From Candidatus Timburyella stercoris (GTDB lineage: Bacteria; Bacillota; Clostridia; Oscillospirales; Acutalibacteraceae): DNA of 35,951 nucleotides. The stretch spans positions 1 through 35,951 of the forward strand of contig CAJFJP010000005.1 of the NCBI GenBank assembly GCA_904384255.1, given 5' to 3'. Below, piece by piece: positions 25,653-34,694 of the stretch (positions are counted from its first letter, which is position 1; each line of letters opens with the position of its first letter). The notes below the pieces were generated by a model, which was given only the letters and a program-made list of their open reading frames with translations, was not told the DNA's origin and made no database searches. A program made the position numbers and the translations under genes.

Positions 25653-25871
25653 CGGCGGTAGTATGTGTACTTAAGCCAAAAGTAATTTTTATATAATTCT
25701 GTTTTTAAGGCATAACAAGAAAATATATGTTGCTTTAAATACAATATGCTGTATATCAGCCGGATGATCTTGGCAAATATCCGGTTTGTAAAAATGCGGC
25801 CGGTAGATTTTATTTTCGCCGATAAGGCTGTCTTAAAAAGCAGACGAATTAAAAATAAGGGAGCGGATGAA

Positions 25872-26834
25872 TTGAAAAAGATAATATCTATTCTTCTTGC
25901 AGCGCTTATGGCAGCAGGATTATTAACATCATGCAGCGAGGGCGGCGGAGGGGTAACAATAGAAGGCCGTGACGATTTCCCTGCAACAGTCAGCGGCGTA
26001 GAAATAAAGTCCGCACCGCAGAAGGTTATATGCCTTTCGCCGTCTGTTACAGAGATTATATATGAATTAGGCTCTTATGCTCAGCTTTACGGCGTGTCTA
26101 ACGACTGTGACTACCCGGAGGAAGCGGCGCAGAAAGAAAAGATGGGTACAGCCATTAGTCCTGATACAGAAAAAATAATAAATGCGAGCCCCGACCTTGT
26201 GATAGTGAGCGGAAATTTAAATGACGAGCTAAGCGAGAGTCTCAAGCTGCGTAATATACCCGTCATTTCAATAGAAGCGGCACAGAATATTGACAGCCTT
26301 AAAGATGTATATGTGGCGGTCGCCACTGCATTTGCAGGAAAAACTACCGGACAGATAAACGGCGAGACGACATATAATAATCTTATAAACAAGATAAAGA
26401 ATGAGGCAAACTTAGCGGGGCAGACGCTGAAAAAAGCGGTGTTCATTCCGTCTGACGGCATAATTGCATATAAGGACTCGTTTATATCTGATATAATGAC
26501 GCTTGCTGGGGCAGAGAATCCGGCGGAAGCCGTACCAGAAGGCAGCGATTGGGCATCGTATGTGGCGTCTTTAAACCCCGACTATATTTTCTGCAGCGAT
26601 GGCATAGTTCAGAGCATACTTGAAAATCCTGCGCTTGCAGAGACAAACGCAGTGAAGTCTGGTAATGTAAAGGGCATAAATCCGGCACTTTTTGAGCGTC
26701 AGGGCGGGCGGATATATGAAGCGGCAATGGAGATGTACCGCGCAATGTACGGAGCAGAGGATAACACTTCGGGTACTGATGTATCTGGAGAAAATTCTGC
26801 CGCCGGAGCATCCGAGGCGTTATCAGCGGAATAA
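25872..26834 (+). CDS. ABC-type substrate-binding lipoprotein (TroA/BtuF/FecB fold)
   Basis: A 320-residue periplasmic-binding-type lipoprotein with a signal peptide ending in LLTSC (C21). The domain begins PQKVICLSPSVTEIIYELG and has the DLVIVSG strand, a long linking helix and a second lobe, as in cobalamin/siderophore/haem binding proteins. Ligand unknown. No permease or ATPase genes accompany it, so it must pair with transporters elsewhere or act alone. The C-terminus is a Ser/Gly/Ala/Glu-rich tail. The start is a TTG at 25872, with agggag 9 bases upstream; the longer in-frame reading would bury the signal peptide behind about 42 residues. Confidence 0.88.
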   Translation: MKKIISILLAALMAAGLLTSCSEGGGGVTIEGRDDFPATVSGVEIKSAPQKVICLSPSVTEIIYELGSYAQLYGVSNDCDYPEEAAQKEKMGTAISPDTEKIINASPDLVIVSGNLNDELSESLKLRNIPVISIEAAQNIDSLKDVYVAVATAFAGKTTGQINGETTYNNLINKIKNEANLAGQTLKKAVFIPSDGIIAYKDSFISDIMTLAGAENPAEAVPEGSDWASYVASLNPDYIFCSDGIVQSILENPALAETNAVKSGNVKGINPALFERQGGRIYEAAMEMYRAMYGAEDNTSGTDVSGENSAAGASEALSAE

Positions 26835-27552
26835 TCCAGTCACTTGCGCTTTTAAAGCTTAAACGGATTAAATTTTGGAATAAAAACAAAACCTCAGATA
26901 AGAACTAAACGGGTGGCATTATGCTTATATTTAATTTAAAGAAGAGCAGAAGTTTATATCACATCAATACTTAAGATACGAAAAATCTAATTTTGGTCAG
27001 CGGCCGCAGTTGCAGCCGATTTTATAACGCTGTTTGTACACATTTAAGCTATCTGCTGTTCCTAAAATCGGATATGGCGGAGAATAATCTTAAATAGATA
27101 AATTAATGGGAGCGCAAAGACGCTCCCATTTTCTATAAATGCAACTGTGAAAAATTATCTCCAGCATGCTATTGTAAAAATTTAAACTAAACTGCTGTAA
27201 AACAATAACAATATGGCCTTTTTAAACATGACACCTACCACCGGCGGATAATGCTTCCCAATAGGTCATATATTTTCTAACGGTAATATGGGAAACTTAT
27301 CGCTCTCCGCATATTTTCAAATGGGTGAAAACACAAACTTCTTAACGATATAGCGCCCGTTTATAGCATGAGCATACGCCGCAGGGGAAAGACGCTGAGC
27401 AATACGGAGAAAATAGCGGTATAATGCTCCGCTGTTTTTGGGATGGACATAAGAAGGCAAATGCTTTTTAGCCGTCATGTATAGATTATTAAAATGTAAA
27501 AGCTTTGACAAACGCGATATTTCATTGGAAAAAGCAATGCAAAGAGCGGGCT
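26835..27552. other. long non-coding interval between convergent genes
   Basis: About 720 bases. It contains the terminator at 27105-27130 and a 17-codon frame at 26921 behind ggtgg that I do not call. A 65-codon minus-strand frame (27317-27511) starts at TTG without a convincing ribosome binding site. Nothing else is supported. Confidence 0.45.
27105..27130. terminator. hairpin terminator
   Basis: A perfect 10-bp stem (aatgggagcg / cgctcccatt) with a 6-nt loop and ttct following on the plus strand. It is 270 bases past the lipoprotein stop and 420 bases past the end of the convergent CLC gene, so its transcript is uncertain. Confidence 0.6.
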
Positions 27553-28857
27553 TTAATTTTTAGCGGTTGTTTTATTGTTTCGGCTAAGCATGCGGCTAAG
27601 AAGCGTGTCATATATTGGCTCAGACTTAAGCAGGCCAGCAGTGACATAAGCTATGAGTGATATCAGCATCAGCGGCAGCAGATTTTCAACACTGCCCGTC
27701 ATTTCACATATCAGCAATGTGCCCGTAATAGGCGAACGAACTACAGCAGAAAAATAGCCCGCCATACCCAGCATTATATAGTTATCTATTTTAAATCCAA
27801 GAGAGAACATATCAAACACATTTCCGACAGCTGCGCCGCAGACGGCCCCTAATGTAAGCAGCGGCAGAAATATTCCGCCCGGTACACCGGAACAGAAGCT
27901 TAAAATTGAAAATACAAATCGGGCGATAAGCAGTATAATAAGTGACGACAGCGCTGTCTTGGCGCTGATAGATGCAATTATGTCATTGCCGCCGCCGAGC
28001 ATAATTGGGCATATAAAACCTATAATTCCAGCCAAAACAAACGGTATAGCTGTTTTTATAAATGACAATTTGATTTTATCATATATCCCCTGCATGAACG
28101 GTACACATATCTGATACAGCTTTCCGAAAAGGCCCAAAACTATGCCGAGAATTAGTATTATCCAGTAGTGCTTTAATTCAATAATACTTATATCCTGGAA
28201 ATTAAATATTGGCTGCTGTCCAAAGGCAAGGCGCGATAAAAATGCCGCCGAAAAGCACGATGTCATTGAGGAAAGAAGCAAATTAAGCGAGAATCTTTTA
28301 TGCAGCTCTTCTATTGCAAATATAACTCCGGCTAAAGGCGCGTTAAAAGCCGCCGCCAGTCCGGCGCTTGCACCACAGGTTATCAAAAGCCTGTTTTCAT
28401 CGCTGCCTGATTTGCCTATTTTAGATATTCCCTTGCCGGCCATTGCGCCAAGCTGAACCGACGGCCCCTCTCTTCCAAGCGCCAGTCCTGAGCCTATTGT
28501 TAGCAGGCCGCCTAAAAATTTGGCAAGCAGTACGCGCCACCACTTTTGCTCAAAATGCCCATACAGCTCGCCTTCGACCTGCGGAATACCGGAGCCGGAA
28601 ATAAGCGGTTCCCATTTTAGCAGCAATGTGGTTAAAAGAGCAAATACCAAAAGAACTATAAGCCATATTGGAATAAAAACGGGGTGGTTTTGTCCAAATG
28701 ACAAAAGCATATGAAGCAAATCGCTGCTTTTTGTTAAAACGGCGCGGAATAATATTGCACTCAGTCCGGCAAAAATTCCCACCGCTATGCTCTTTAATAA
28801 AGTGATATAATTAATACATAAGACTTTGTCAAAGCTGTTTTTTGATTTTTCACACAT
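27553..28857 (-). CDS. CLC-family chloride channel/transporter
   Basis: A 434-residue inner-membrane CLC protein. All three anion-path signatures are present: GSGIPQVE, GREGPSVQLG (gating glutamate) and GVPGGIFLPLL. The helix after the second has FAIEELHKRF, so the internal proton glutamate of the E. coli exchanger appears conserved. It is thus more likely an H+/Cl- exchanger than a channel. It is not a fluoride-type CLC, and no fluoride riboswitch is visible upstream. A C-terminal RCK or CBS domain is absent. ATG 28857 (fifth codon of the longest frame) is chosen because gaggtg lies 9 bases upstream. Transcribed alone. Confidence 0.94.
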   Translation of the reverse strand: MCEKSKNSFDKVLCINYITLLKSIAVGIFAGLSAILFRAVLTKSSDLLHMLLSFGQNHPVFIPIWLIVLLVFALLTTLLLKWEPLISGSGIPQVEGELYGHFEQKWWRVLLAKFLGGLLTIGSGLALGREGPSVQLGAMAGKGISKIGKSGSDENRLLITCGASAGLAAAFNAPLAGVIFAIEELHKRFSLNLLLSSMTSCFSAAFLSRLAFGQQPIFNFQDISIIELKHYWIILILGIVLGLFGKLYQICVPFMQGIYDKIKLSFIKTAIPFVLAGIIGFICPIMLGGGNDIIASISAKTALSSLIILLIARFVFSILSFCSGVPGGIFLPLLTLGAVCGAAVGNVFDMFSLGFKIDNYIMLGMAGYFSAVVRSPITGTLLICEMTGSVENLLPLMLISLIAYVTAGLLKSEPIYDTLLSRMLSRNNKTTAKN

Positions 28858-29109
28858 ATACTTTGTCACCTCATAAGCTGACTCACATAATTTTAAAAAT
28901 ATGTATTAGATAATAAATATTAATCTAATTAAAAATGATTTTTAAAAAGACGAGATATAGCGAATGCCAAGTCAAATTAAGACTTAAAGCATAAAATATT
29001 AGATGTTTATAGCAGCATTTGCATTATATTACAGATTGCATTTATTGCATTCGACTTAAGTCTGATGCTTCTGTATAAATCCGATATTTATTATAATGTT
29101 GGAGGGTAT

Positions 29110-29163
29110 ATGCGTCAAATAAATATTAAGCTTTTATTTCATATGCTGCATGATTGGTGGTAA
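29110..29163 (+). CDS. possible 17-residue peptide ending in Trp-Trp
   Basis: MRQINIKLLFHMLHDWW with a strong ggaggg ribosome site directly upstream (29101-29106) and a tataat close before it. It ends in two tandem tgg codons. It lies about 165 bases before gtrA, and upstream of gtrA's own predicted promoter. Size prevents any homology judgement; chance is possible. Confidence 0.3.
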   Translation: MRQINIKLLFHMLHDWW

Positions 29164-29245
29164 AAAATATTTATAAGCGGGGTGAATTTAAGGTAGATAT
29201 TTGTTGATAATATACTTTTATTTTTGCTGATATATTAATTAATGA

Positions 29246-29274
29246 TTGAATTTGCTGATAAATTGTATTATTAT
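29246..29274 (+). promoter_or_regulatory. predicted gtrA operon promoter
   Basis: TTGAAT (29246-29251), a 17-base spacer and TATTAT (29269-29274), about 54 bases before the TTG start. Confidence 0.5.
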
Positions 29275-29327
29275 TAGGATATTAAAAATTTGTAAATTAG
29301 GCATAAATAATAAAGGGCTGAATAAAG

Positions 29328-29765
29328 TTGAAGAATAAGGGAATAAAAGCTTTGCTGCAGACAGAGCTTGTTCAGCAGATGATAAGATATGCTTTTGTAG
29401 GCGGCGCCGCGACAGTTGCGGACTGGGGCTGCCTTTTTCTGCTGCATGATATCTTAAAGATGCAGATACTTATTGCTACCGCCGTAGGCTGTTTTGCCGG
29501 AATTTTAGTGAATTATTTTTTATCTAAGCGTTTTGTGTTCAGGCAGGAGATAGGTATAAAAAAGCGTTATGAATTTATAATGCATGCCGTTATAGGCTTT
29601 ATAGCACTGGGCTTTAGCCTGTTGCTTATGTATATATTCAACATGCTGTTGGGGATACACTGGCTTATATCCAAAATAATAATGACGGCGATAGTGTTTG
29701 TGTGGAACTTTGCCGCCAGAAAAATGCTTTATGTGGTGTTTGAGAAAAAGGGGGATAAACTGTGA
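29328..29765 (+). CDS. GtrA/GtcA-family membrane protein (putative polyprenyl-phosphate-sugar flippase)
   Basis: A 145-residue protein with four membrane helices and the GtrA signatures: RYAFVGGAATVADWG in helix 1, GCFAGILVNYFLSKRFVF after helix 2, and VFVWNFAARKMLYV at the end. GtrA proteins are thought to move undecaprenyl-phosphate-linked sugars across the membrane for wall teichoic acid, LTA or O-antigen modification. It starts at a TTG (29328) with aaaggg 10 bases upstream. Its stop overlaps the GTG start of the next gene (GTGA), so the two are translationally coupled. It could be the flippase for the GT2/YfhO pair at 14.6-18.6 kb; this is inference. Confidence 0.9.
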   Translation: MKNKGIKALLQTELVQQMIRYAFVGGAATVADWGCLFLLHDILKMQILIATAVGCFAGILVNYFLSKRFVFRQEIGIKKRYEFIMHAVIGFIALGFSLLLMYIFNMLLGIHWLISKIIMTAIVFVWNFAARKMLYVVFEKKGDKL

Positions 29766-31345
29766 AAAGGGTTGTTATAATAGGCGCCGGGCCGGCGGGG
29801 CTTACTGCTGGATACAAGCTTTTAAAAGAAGCTCCTGGGAAGTATGAGGTAACTATACTCGAGGGCAGTGAGGCAATAGGCGGTATCTCTCAAACAATAC
29901 GCACCGGCGGCAACAGGATGGATATAGGCGGCCACCGCTTTTTTACCAAAGACAAAGAAGTAATGGAATTCTGGAAGACGGTTATGCCGATACAGGGCAG
30001 CCCTTCTAAAGATAATATTATTTTGAATAAGCAGCAGGAACTTTGCGCCGGAGGTCCTGACCCTGAAAAGGAAGACAGGGTTATGCTTATTAGAGACAGG
30101 GTGTCGAGAATATATTATCTTAAATCATTTTTTGATTATCCGGTAAGCATGAAATGGCAGACTTTTAAAAATATGGGCTTTTCCCGCACGGTAAAGGCGG
30201 GGTTTAGCTATCTTAAATCCTGCATAGTCAAAAAGGACGAGACCTCCCTTGAGAATTTCTACATAAACCGTTTCGGCAAAACGCTTTACAGCATGTTTTT
30301 TGAAAAGTATACCGAAAAACTGTGGGGCCGGCATCCAAGCGAAATATCGGCAGACTGGGGCGCGCAGCGTGTTAAAGGACTTTCTGTTACCGCAGTTATA
30401 AGCGATATGTTTAAAAAAGCATTTCACATAAAATCCAAAAAGGTAGAGACGTCGCTTATTGAGCAGTTTTATTATCCCAAGTTTGGACCCGGCCAGCTGT
30501 GGGAGCAGACGGCCGCTGATTTTGAGAAAATGGGCGGGCATCTTCTCATGCGTCACAATGTGGAGAAAATAAATGTTAGGGACGGCAGAGTACTTTCTGT
30601 AGTATGCAGCACAGAAAGCGGAGATAAAACGATAGAGGGCGATATCTTTATATCATCTATGCCGGTAAAGGACCTTATAGCCGATATATCAGGTGAGGAA
30701 GCGCCGCAGAAGATACGGGAAATTGCGGCGGGGCTGCCGTACCGCGACTTTATAACGGCAGGACTGCTTGTCGACAGACTTAATCTTAAAAATACAACAA
30801 ATATAAAAACACTCGGCAACATTGTTCCAGACTGCTGGATATATGTACAAGAGCCGGACGTAAAAATGGGCCGCATACAGATATTCAACAACTGGTCGCC
30901 GTACATGGTTGAGGACCCGGAGCATACGGTGTGGATAGGTCTTGAGTATTTCTGCAACGAGGGCGATGACATGTGGAATATGTCGGATGAGGAATTTGTA
31001 AATTTTGCGTCCGGCGAGCTGGTTAAAATGGGCATAATAGATTCCGGCAGCGTAAAGGCGTCGCACAGGGAAAGGGTCAAAAAGGCGTATCCTGCTTATT
31101 TTGACACATATGCAGAAATGGACAAGGTAGTGGACTATCTCAACTCGGTTGACAATTTATACTGTGTGGGGCGCAACGGCCAGCACAGGTATAATAATAT
31201 GGACCACTCAATGGCAACAGCGTTCAGGGCAGTTGAGCATATAATGGGTGTTGGCGGCGTAACGCGCGAGGATATTTGGAAAGTAAATACTGACAAGGAA
31301 TATCATGAGATGCAGGCAGAGCAAAACGCCGCGACGGCGGATTAG
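29762..31345 (+). CDS. FAD-dependent amine oxidase/UDP-galactopyranose mutase-like protein
   Basis: A 527-residue flavoprotein. The N-terminal dinucleotide fold VVIIGAGPAGLTAGYKL is followed by the acidic ribose-binding end of strand 2 (TILEGSEAIGG). The DIGGHRFFTKDKEV motif is typical of the NAD(P)/FAD-dependent protoporphyrinogen oxidase-like and UDP-galactopyranose mutase-like group. The FAD-contact region near the C-terminus reads YCVGRNGQHRYNNMDHSM. Members of this group are common in polysaccharide loci. The exact reaction (sugar ring contraction or oxidation) cannot be assigned by eye. GTG start inside the gtrA stop region. Coupling to a GtrA flippase supports a role in envelope glycan synthesis. 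Confidence 0.85.
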   Translation: MKRVVIIGAGPAGLTAGYKLLKEAPGKYEVTILEGSEAIGGISQTIRTGGNRMDIGGHRFFTKDKEVMEFWKTVMPIQGSPSKDNIILNKQQELCAGGPDPEKEDRVMLIRDRVSRIYYLKSFFDYPVSMKWQTFKNMGFSRTVKAGFSYLKSCIVKKDETSLENFYINRFGKTLYSMFFEKYTEKLWGRHPSEISADWGAQRVKGLSVTAVISDMFKKAFHIKSKKVETSLIEQFYYPKFGPGQLWEQTAADFEKMGGHLLMRHNVEKINVRDGRVLSVVCSTESGDKTIEGDIFISSMPVKDLIADISGEEAPQKIREIAAGLPYRDFITAGLLVDRLNLKNTTNIKTLGNIVPDCWIYVQEPDVKMGRIQIFNNWSPYMVEDPEHTVWIGLEYFCNEGDDMWNMSDEEFVNFASGELVKMGIIDSGSVKASHRERVKKAYPAYFDTYAEMDKVVDYLNSVDNLYCVGRNGQHRYNNMDHSMATAFRAVEHIMGVGGVTREDIWKVNTDKEYHEMQAEQNAATAD

Positions 31346-31374
31346 AAAATAAATAAACGGGGAGAGCAAAATCA

Positions 31375-31626
31375 ATGATAGACTTTAGATATGATACACA
31401 GCTTTTAATTGACGGCGAAAATCTTGATGAAGACGCCATAAACGAATATTTTGTTAAAAATTTTGAGGGTGACTGCCTGCTGGCGGTAGGCGATGAAACC
31501 TGTATAAAAATTCATTTTCATACCAATGAGCCGTGGAAAGTGCTGGAGTATTGCTCCACATTGGGTGAGATTTACGACATCGTGGTAGAGGATATGGACA
31601 GGCAGTCGAGAGGGCTTAGAGGGTAG
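31375..31626 (+). CDS. free-standing FakA/YloV C-terminal-type domain
   Basis: An 83-residue protein matching the C-terminal region of the fatty-acid kinase subunit FakA (YloV, DAK-related). It has YDTQLLIDGENLDED at the start, then GDCLLAVGDETCIKIHFHTNEPWKVLEY (the VVGDxxLVKVHVHTN segment, listed in parts), and a final GEIYDIVVEDMDRQ. The kinase (DhaL-like) and preceding domains are missing and are not encoded nearby, so it cannot be a kinase itself. It has a gggag ribosome site and follows the flavoprotein by 29 bases, ending at a terminator, so it is expressed in that operon. Role unknown; it could bind a fatty-acid-binding partner. Confidence 0.75.
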   Translation: MIDFRYDTQLLIDGENLDEDAINEYFVKNFEGDCLLAVGDETCIKIHFHTNEPWKVLEYCSTLGEIYDIVVEDMDRQSRGLRG

Positions 31627-31676
31627 AATATATTATTTAAAACGAAAATATATCCTGCATATACATAAATATTTAT

Positions 31677-31720
31677 AATATACGTCTGCATTGCCTTTAT
31701 CGGGCGTGCGGGCGTATATT
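31677..31720 (+). terminator. terminator of the gtrA operon
   Basis: A 13-pair stem (atatacgtctgca with tgcgggcgtatat, two G-U) and tttttctt after it, between the FakA-like gene and the lysS promoter. Confidence 0.8.
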
Positions 31721-31725
31721 TTTTC

Positions 31726-31754
31726 TTGATTTATAGGCCGGGATAAAATATAAT
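31726..31754 (+). promoter_or_regulatory. predicted lysS promoter
   Basis: TTGATT (31726-31731), a 17-base spacer and a perfect TATAAT (31749-31754), immediately after the preceding terminator. No T-box fits in the roughly 55-base leader. Confidence 0.75.
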
Positions 31755-31815
31755 AAAATGTGCGATAATAATGCTGTTAAGAACAGCGTTTAATAAATAA
31801 AGGGAGGCTTACGCC

Positions 31816-33309
31816 TTGGACAAGAAAGAAATAATGGAATTGCTGGAAAAAGAGCCGAAGGATAATACAGAATACTCGGTCAGACGGGAAAAGCTGCTTA
31901 ACGTTTATAAGTCTGGTCGGTTGCCGTATGCCGCTAAGTTTGAGCGCACGCATACTCTTAAACAGGCGACGGAGCTTGAAGTGGGAGATAAAACCGCCAT
32001 ATGCGGCAGGGTAGTATCTAAACGCAGTTTTGGCAAGTTCATGTTTATGAATATACAGGATGTAAATGCCAAGATGCAGATAAGCCTTTCGCTTAACGAC
32101 TTGGGCGAAGAGGATTATAAGTTTGCCAAGAATAATATAGACGTAGCCGACTTTATAGGCGTCAGCGGTGAGATATATCTTACCAAAACGGGAGAGCTTA
32201 CGGTAAAATGTTTCAGTGTAAAACTCCTTTCAAAAGCGCTGCGTCCGCTTCCGGAAAAGTGGCACGGACTGGAGGACACTGACCTTCGCTACCGCCAGAG
32301 ATATCTTGACCTTATAGTCAACGAAGAGGTAAGGGATGTTTTTGTAAAGCGCTCTAAGATAATATCGTATATACGCAGCTATCTTGAGCAAAACGGATTT
32401 ACAGAGGTAGAAACCCCGCAGCTTCAGTCGGTGGCTTCGGGCGCGGTGGCGCGCCCATTCATCACAAAGCACAACACGCTGGACAAGGATTTTTATCTGA
32501 GAATAGCGCCGGAGCTGTATCTTAAACAGGTGGTAGCCGGCGGCTTTGACAGGGTGTTCGAGATAGGCAAAAATTTCCGCAACGAGGGTATGGACGCCTC
32601 TCACCTGCAGGAGTTCACTATGCTTGAATGGTATGCCGCTTATTGGGACTTTGAGGATAATATAAAATTCTCTGAGGGGCTTATAAAGGGGCTTGTACAG
32701 AGCGTAACGGGCAGCACTAAGATTAAGTTCGGCGATGATGAAATAGAGTTCGGCGGCGACTGGACGAGGATAGATTATACAAAAGCGATGAGTGACCTTT
32801 TAGGCGAGGATGTGTTGAGCTTTACCGAAACGGCGGAGCTTAAAAGGGCGATTGAGTCTAAAAATCTGCTGGAAAAGGCGGATTTAGACAAGTGCAAGTC
32901 GGTGCCGTCTCTTATAGACATGCTGTTTAAGCGCAGGCTGCGCCCGTCAATAATACAGCCGACGGTGCTGTACAATTATCCTGCATGCCTTATTCCGCTG
33001 GCACGCAGGAATGATGAAAATTCCAATATTATCGACATGTTCCAGGTGGTGGTATCCGGCTGGGAGCTTATGAAGGCTTATTCTGAGCTGGTCGACCCCA
33101 TAATACAGCGAGAGGCGTTTTATGAGCAGCTGCGCAACCGCAATGCCGGCGACGACGAGGCGATGGATATTGACGAGGCGTTTGTAACGGCTATGGAACA
33201 CGGCATGCCGCCTATGTCCGGCTTGGGAATGGGAATAGACCGCTTAGTGGCTATTATATGCAATCAGCCGACACTGAGAGATGTAATACTCTTCCCGCTG
33301 GTTAAATAG
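31816..33309 (+). CDS. lysS: lysine--tRNA ligase (class II)
   Basis: A 497-residue class II LysRS. The N-terminal OB-fold anticodon-binding domain contains the usual GRVVSKRSFGKFMFMNIQD. The catalytic core has motif 1 near GFTEVETPQL, motif 2 with FRNEGMDASHLQEFTMLEWY, and motif 3 GLGMGIDRLVAI close to the end. The length is normal. The start is a TTG at 31816 with agggagg 8 bases upstream. It attaches lysine to tRNA-Lys in the cytoplasm. It has its own promoter. nadE starts about 107 bases downstream with no obvious terminator between, so the two may be partly co-transcribed. Confidence 0.97.
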   Translation: MDKKEIMELLEKEPKDNTEYSVRREKLLNVYKSGRLPYAAKFERTHTLKQATELEVGDKTAICGRVVSKRSFGKFMFMNIQDVNAKMQISLSLNDLGEEDYKFAKNNIDVADFIGVSGEIYLTKTGELTVKCFSVKLLSKALRPLPEKWHGLEDTDLRYRQRYLDLIVNEEVRDVFVKRSKIISYIRSYLEQNGFTEVETPQLQSVASGAVARPFITKHNTLDKDFYLRIAPELYLKQVVAGGFDRVFEIGKNFRNEGMDASHLQEFTMLEWYAAYWDFEDNIKFSEGLIKGLVQSVTGSTKIKFGDDEIEFGGDWTRIDYTKAMSDLLGEDVLSFTETAELKRAIESKNLLEKADLDKCKSVPSLIDMLFKRRLRPSIIQPTVLYNYPACLIPLARRNDENSNIIDMFQVVVSGWELMKAYSELVDPIIQREAFYEQLRNRNAGDDEAMDIDEAFVTAMEHGMPPMSGLGMGIDRLVAIICNQPTLRDVILFPLVK

Positions 33310-33415
33310 TATAGAGAGAAATTATTGCCTGGGAAAAGTTAACCGATAGTCGGGAAAGTATTTAGCTTTGCGGCACGGTATATGACAAAACTCAAGCAGC
33401 AAATGGAGACAAATT

Positions 33416-34144
33416 ATGAGAGATTATAAAAAAGAGCTTAAAGACAGAGTAGAATTTATAAAGGGCATGCTGAAATCCAGCGGATGCAGCGGCGTTGTGT
33501 ACGGCAACAGCGGCGGCAAGGACAGCGCGCTGGTGGGTATACTCTGCAAAAAGGCGACAGACAATGTCTTAGGGGTTATTATGCCTTGCCAGAGCAAGCA
33601 GAATTTTGGCTCGGACATGAGCGATGCGCTTAAAGTCGCAGAGAAATTCGATATAGAAACAGTTACAGTAGATTTAAGCGATGTAAAATCTGAGATATGT
33701 ACATCTATTGAAAGGATTTGTAAAATAACGGATGCTGCGGGCGTAAATATAGCACCCAGACTGAGAATGACAACGCTGTATGCAATAGCGCAGTCACGCG
33801 GGGCACTAGTTGCGGGTACCGGCAACCGCAGTGAGGGCTATATGGGCTATTTCACTAAGTGGGGCGACGGCGCTTATGACTTTAATCCCATTGCCGATTT
33901 AACGGTTACAGAAATATATGAATTTTTGCGCTTTTTAGATGCGCCGAGAGAAATAATCGAAAAAGCCCCTTCGGCCGGGTTGTATGAAGGGCAGACGGAT
34001 GAAAAGGACATGGGCATATCTTACGCTGCAATAGATAATTATATTTTAACTGGCAAAGGAACGCCTGAAGAAATAGAAAAGATTGAGGCGGCGCATAGAA
34101 AAAGTCTGCACAAGCTAAATCCATCGGCAAAATACGGCGGATAA
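33416..34144 (+). CDS. nadE: NAD+ synthase, ammonia-dependent
   Basis: A 242-residue enzyme of the N-type ATP-pyrophosphatase superfamily, which amidates nicotinic-acid adenine dinucleotide to NAD+. The PP-loop is SGGKDS (32-37). Later family motifs are RLRMTTLYAIAQ, GTGNRSEGYMGYFTKWGDGA and APSAGLYEGQTDEKDMGISY. No glutaminase (nitrilase) domain is present, so it must use ammonia. ggag before the ATG. It ends at a strong terminator 25 bases after the stop. Confidence 0.95.
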   Translation: MRDYKKELKDRVEFIKGMLKSSGCSGVVYGNSGGKDSALVGILCKKATDNVLGVIMPCQSKQNFGSDMSDALKVAEKFDIETVTVDLSDVKSEICTSIERICKITDAAGVNIAPRLRMTTLYAIAQSRGALVAGTGNRSEGYMGYFTKWGDGAYDFNPIADLTVTEIYEFLRFLDAPREIIEKAPSAGLYEGQTDEKDMGISYAAIDNYILTGKGTPEEIEKIEAAHRKSLHKLNPSAKYGG

Positions 34145-34168
34145 GCCGGTTGCTTATTATGTATTGCT

Positions 34169-34193
34169 GCGGACGCCTCAATGGTGCGTCCGC
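34169..34193 (+). terminator. nadE terminator
   Basis: An 8-bp GC-rich stem (gcggacgc / gcgtccgc) with a 9-nt loop followed by ttttt. Confidence 0.85.
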
Positions 34194-34198
34194 TTTTT

Positions 34199-34694
34199 GC
34201 TTGCCTCAGCGCTGACATAGTTGCCGCTTGAAGGCCAGCGGCCGCTCATAAACGGCCAAAAACGCTAAACTGATATTGCATTTGACGGAGATGTATCGGG
34301 CAATAATTTTATTATTGTGTTACAAACATGGGATAAATACGCGGCAATGGGGATACTTGAAAATATGCGCGGCGCATGTGGTGTCAATGATGGCCATAAG
34401 TCTGTTTTTATCTTATCGACTTGTATAGCAGATGTTTAACGGCATTGAAAATAACTTAGTTCGGATTGTAAGGAAGCTTCATCTGCTGTTTGATAATTTC
34501 GGCGCACATGGCGAGCTTTTGATAGTCCGCAGAGGCGTGGCGGATTTTTGATAATGTATCGGCAAATAAAAGCGGTAAAACCGTGTATTTAAGGCAGAAA
34601 TTTTTTGCAGATTTTTATATGGATAAACTGCTGTAATTTCATCATTAAACCTTGTTGTTTTTGACGTAATAATTACAGTTAAATGCGTTGCTTT
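34199..34694. other. long interval between nadE and speD with a possible gene remnant
   Basis: No intact gene. It contains palindromic gcggccgc-type sequence around 34241-34248. On the minus strand it has a coding-like fragment (34456-34614) described separately. Confidence 0.4.
34456..34614 (-). pseudogene. possible C-terminal remnant of an unidentified gene
   Basis: A 52-codon minus-strand stretch without a start codon reads like a real protein end: TVLPLLFADTLSKIRHASAD followed by an amphipathic helix and a final LPYNPN, then taa. A stop lies just upstream in the same frame. A neighbouring frame (ITAVYPYKNLQK) reads open into it across the run caaaaaattt, as expected for a frameshifted remnant. 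Family not recognised, and chance cannot be ruled out. Confidence 0.3.

Larger units (their letters stand above)
28858..29327. other. divergent non-coding region with a small Trp-ending ORF
   Basis: An AT-rich region between CLC (minus) and gtrA (plus). It contains the 17-codon ORF at 29110-29163 and the predicted gtrA promoter. No terminator-like hairpin was found between the small ORF and gtrA. Confidence 0.45.

Noticed and set aside
27317-27511. 65-codon minus-strand ORF after the CLC gene
   Set aside because: TTG start without a usable ribosome site and no family resemblance; kept only as a note in the interval entry.
28858-29100. Fluoride riboswitch in front of the CLC gene
   Set aside because: The upstream region is AT-rich without the expected conserved core, and the protein has chloride-type GSGIP/GREGP motifs.
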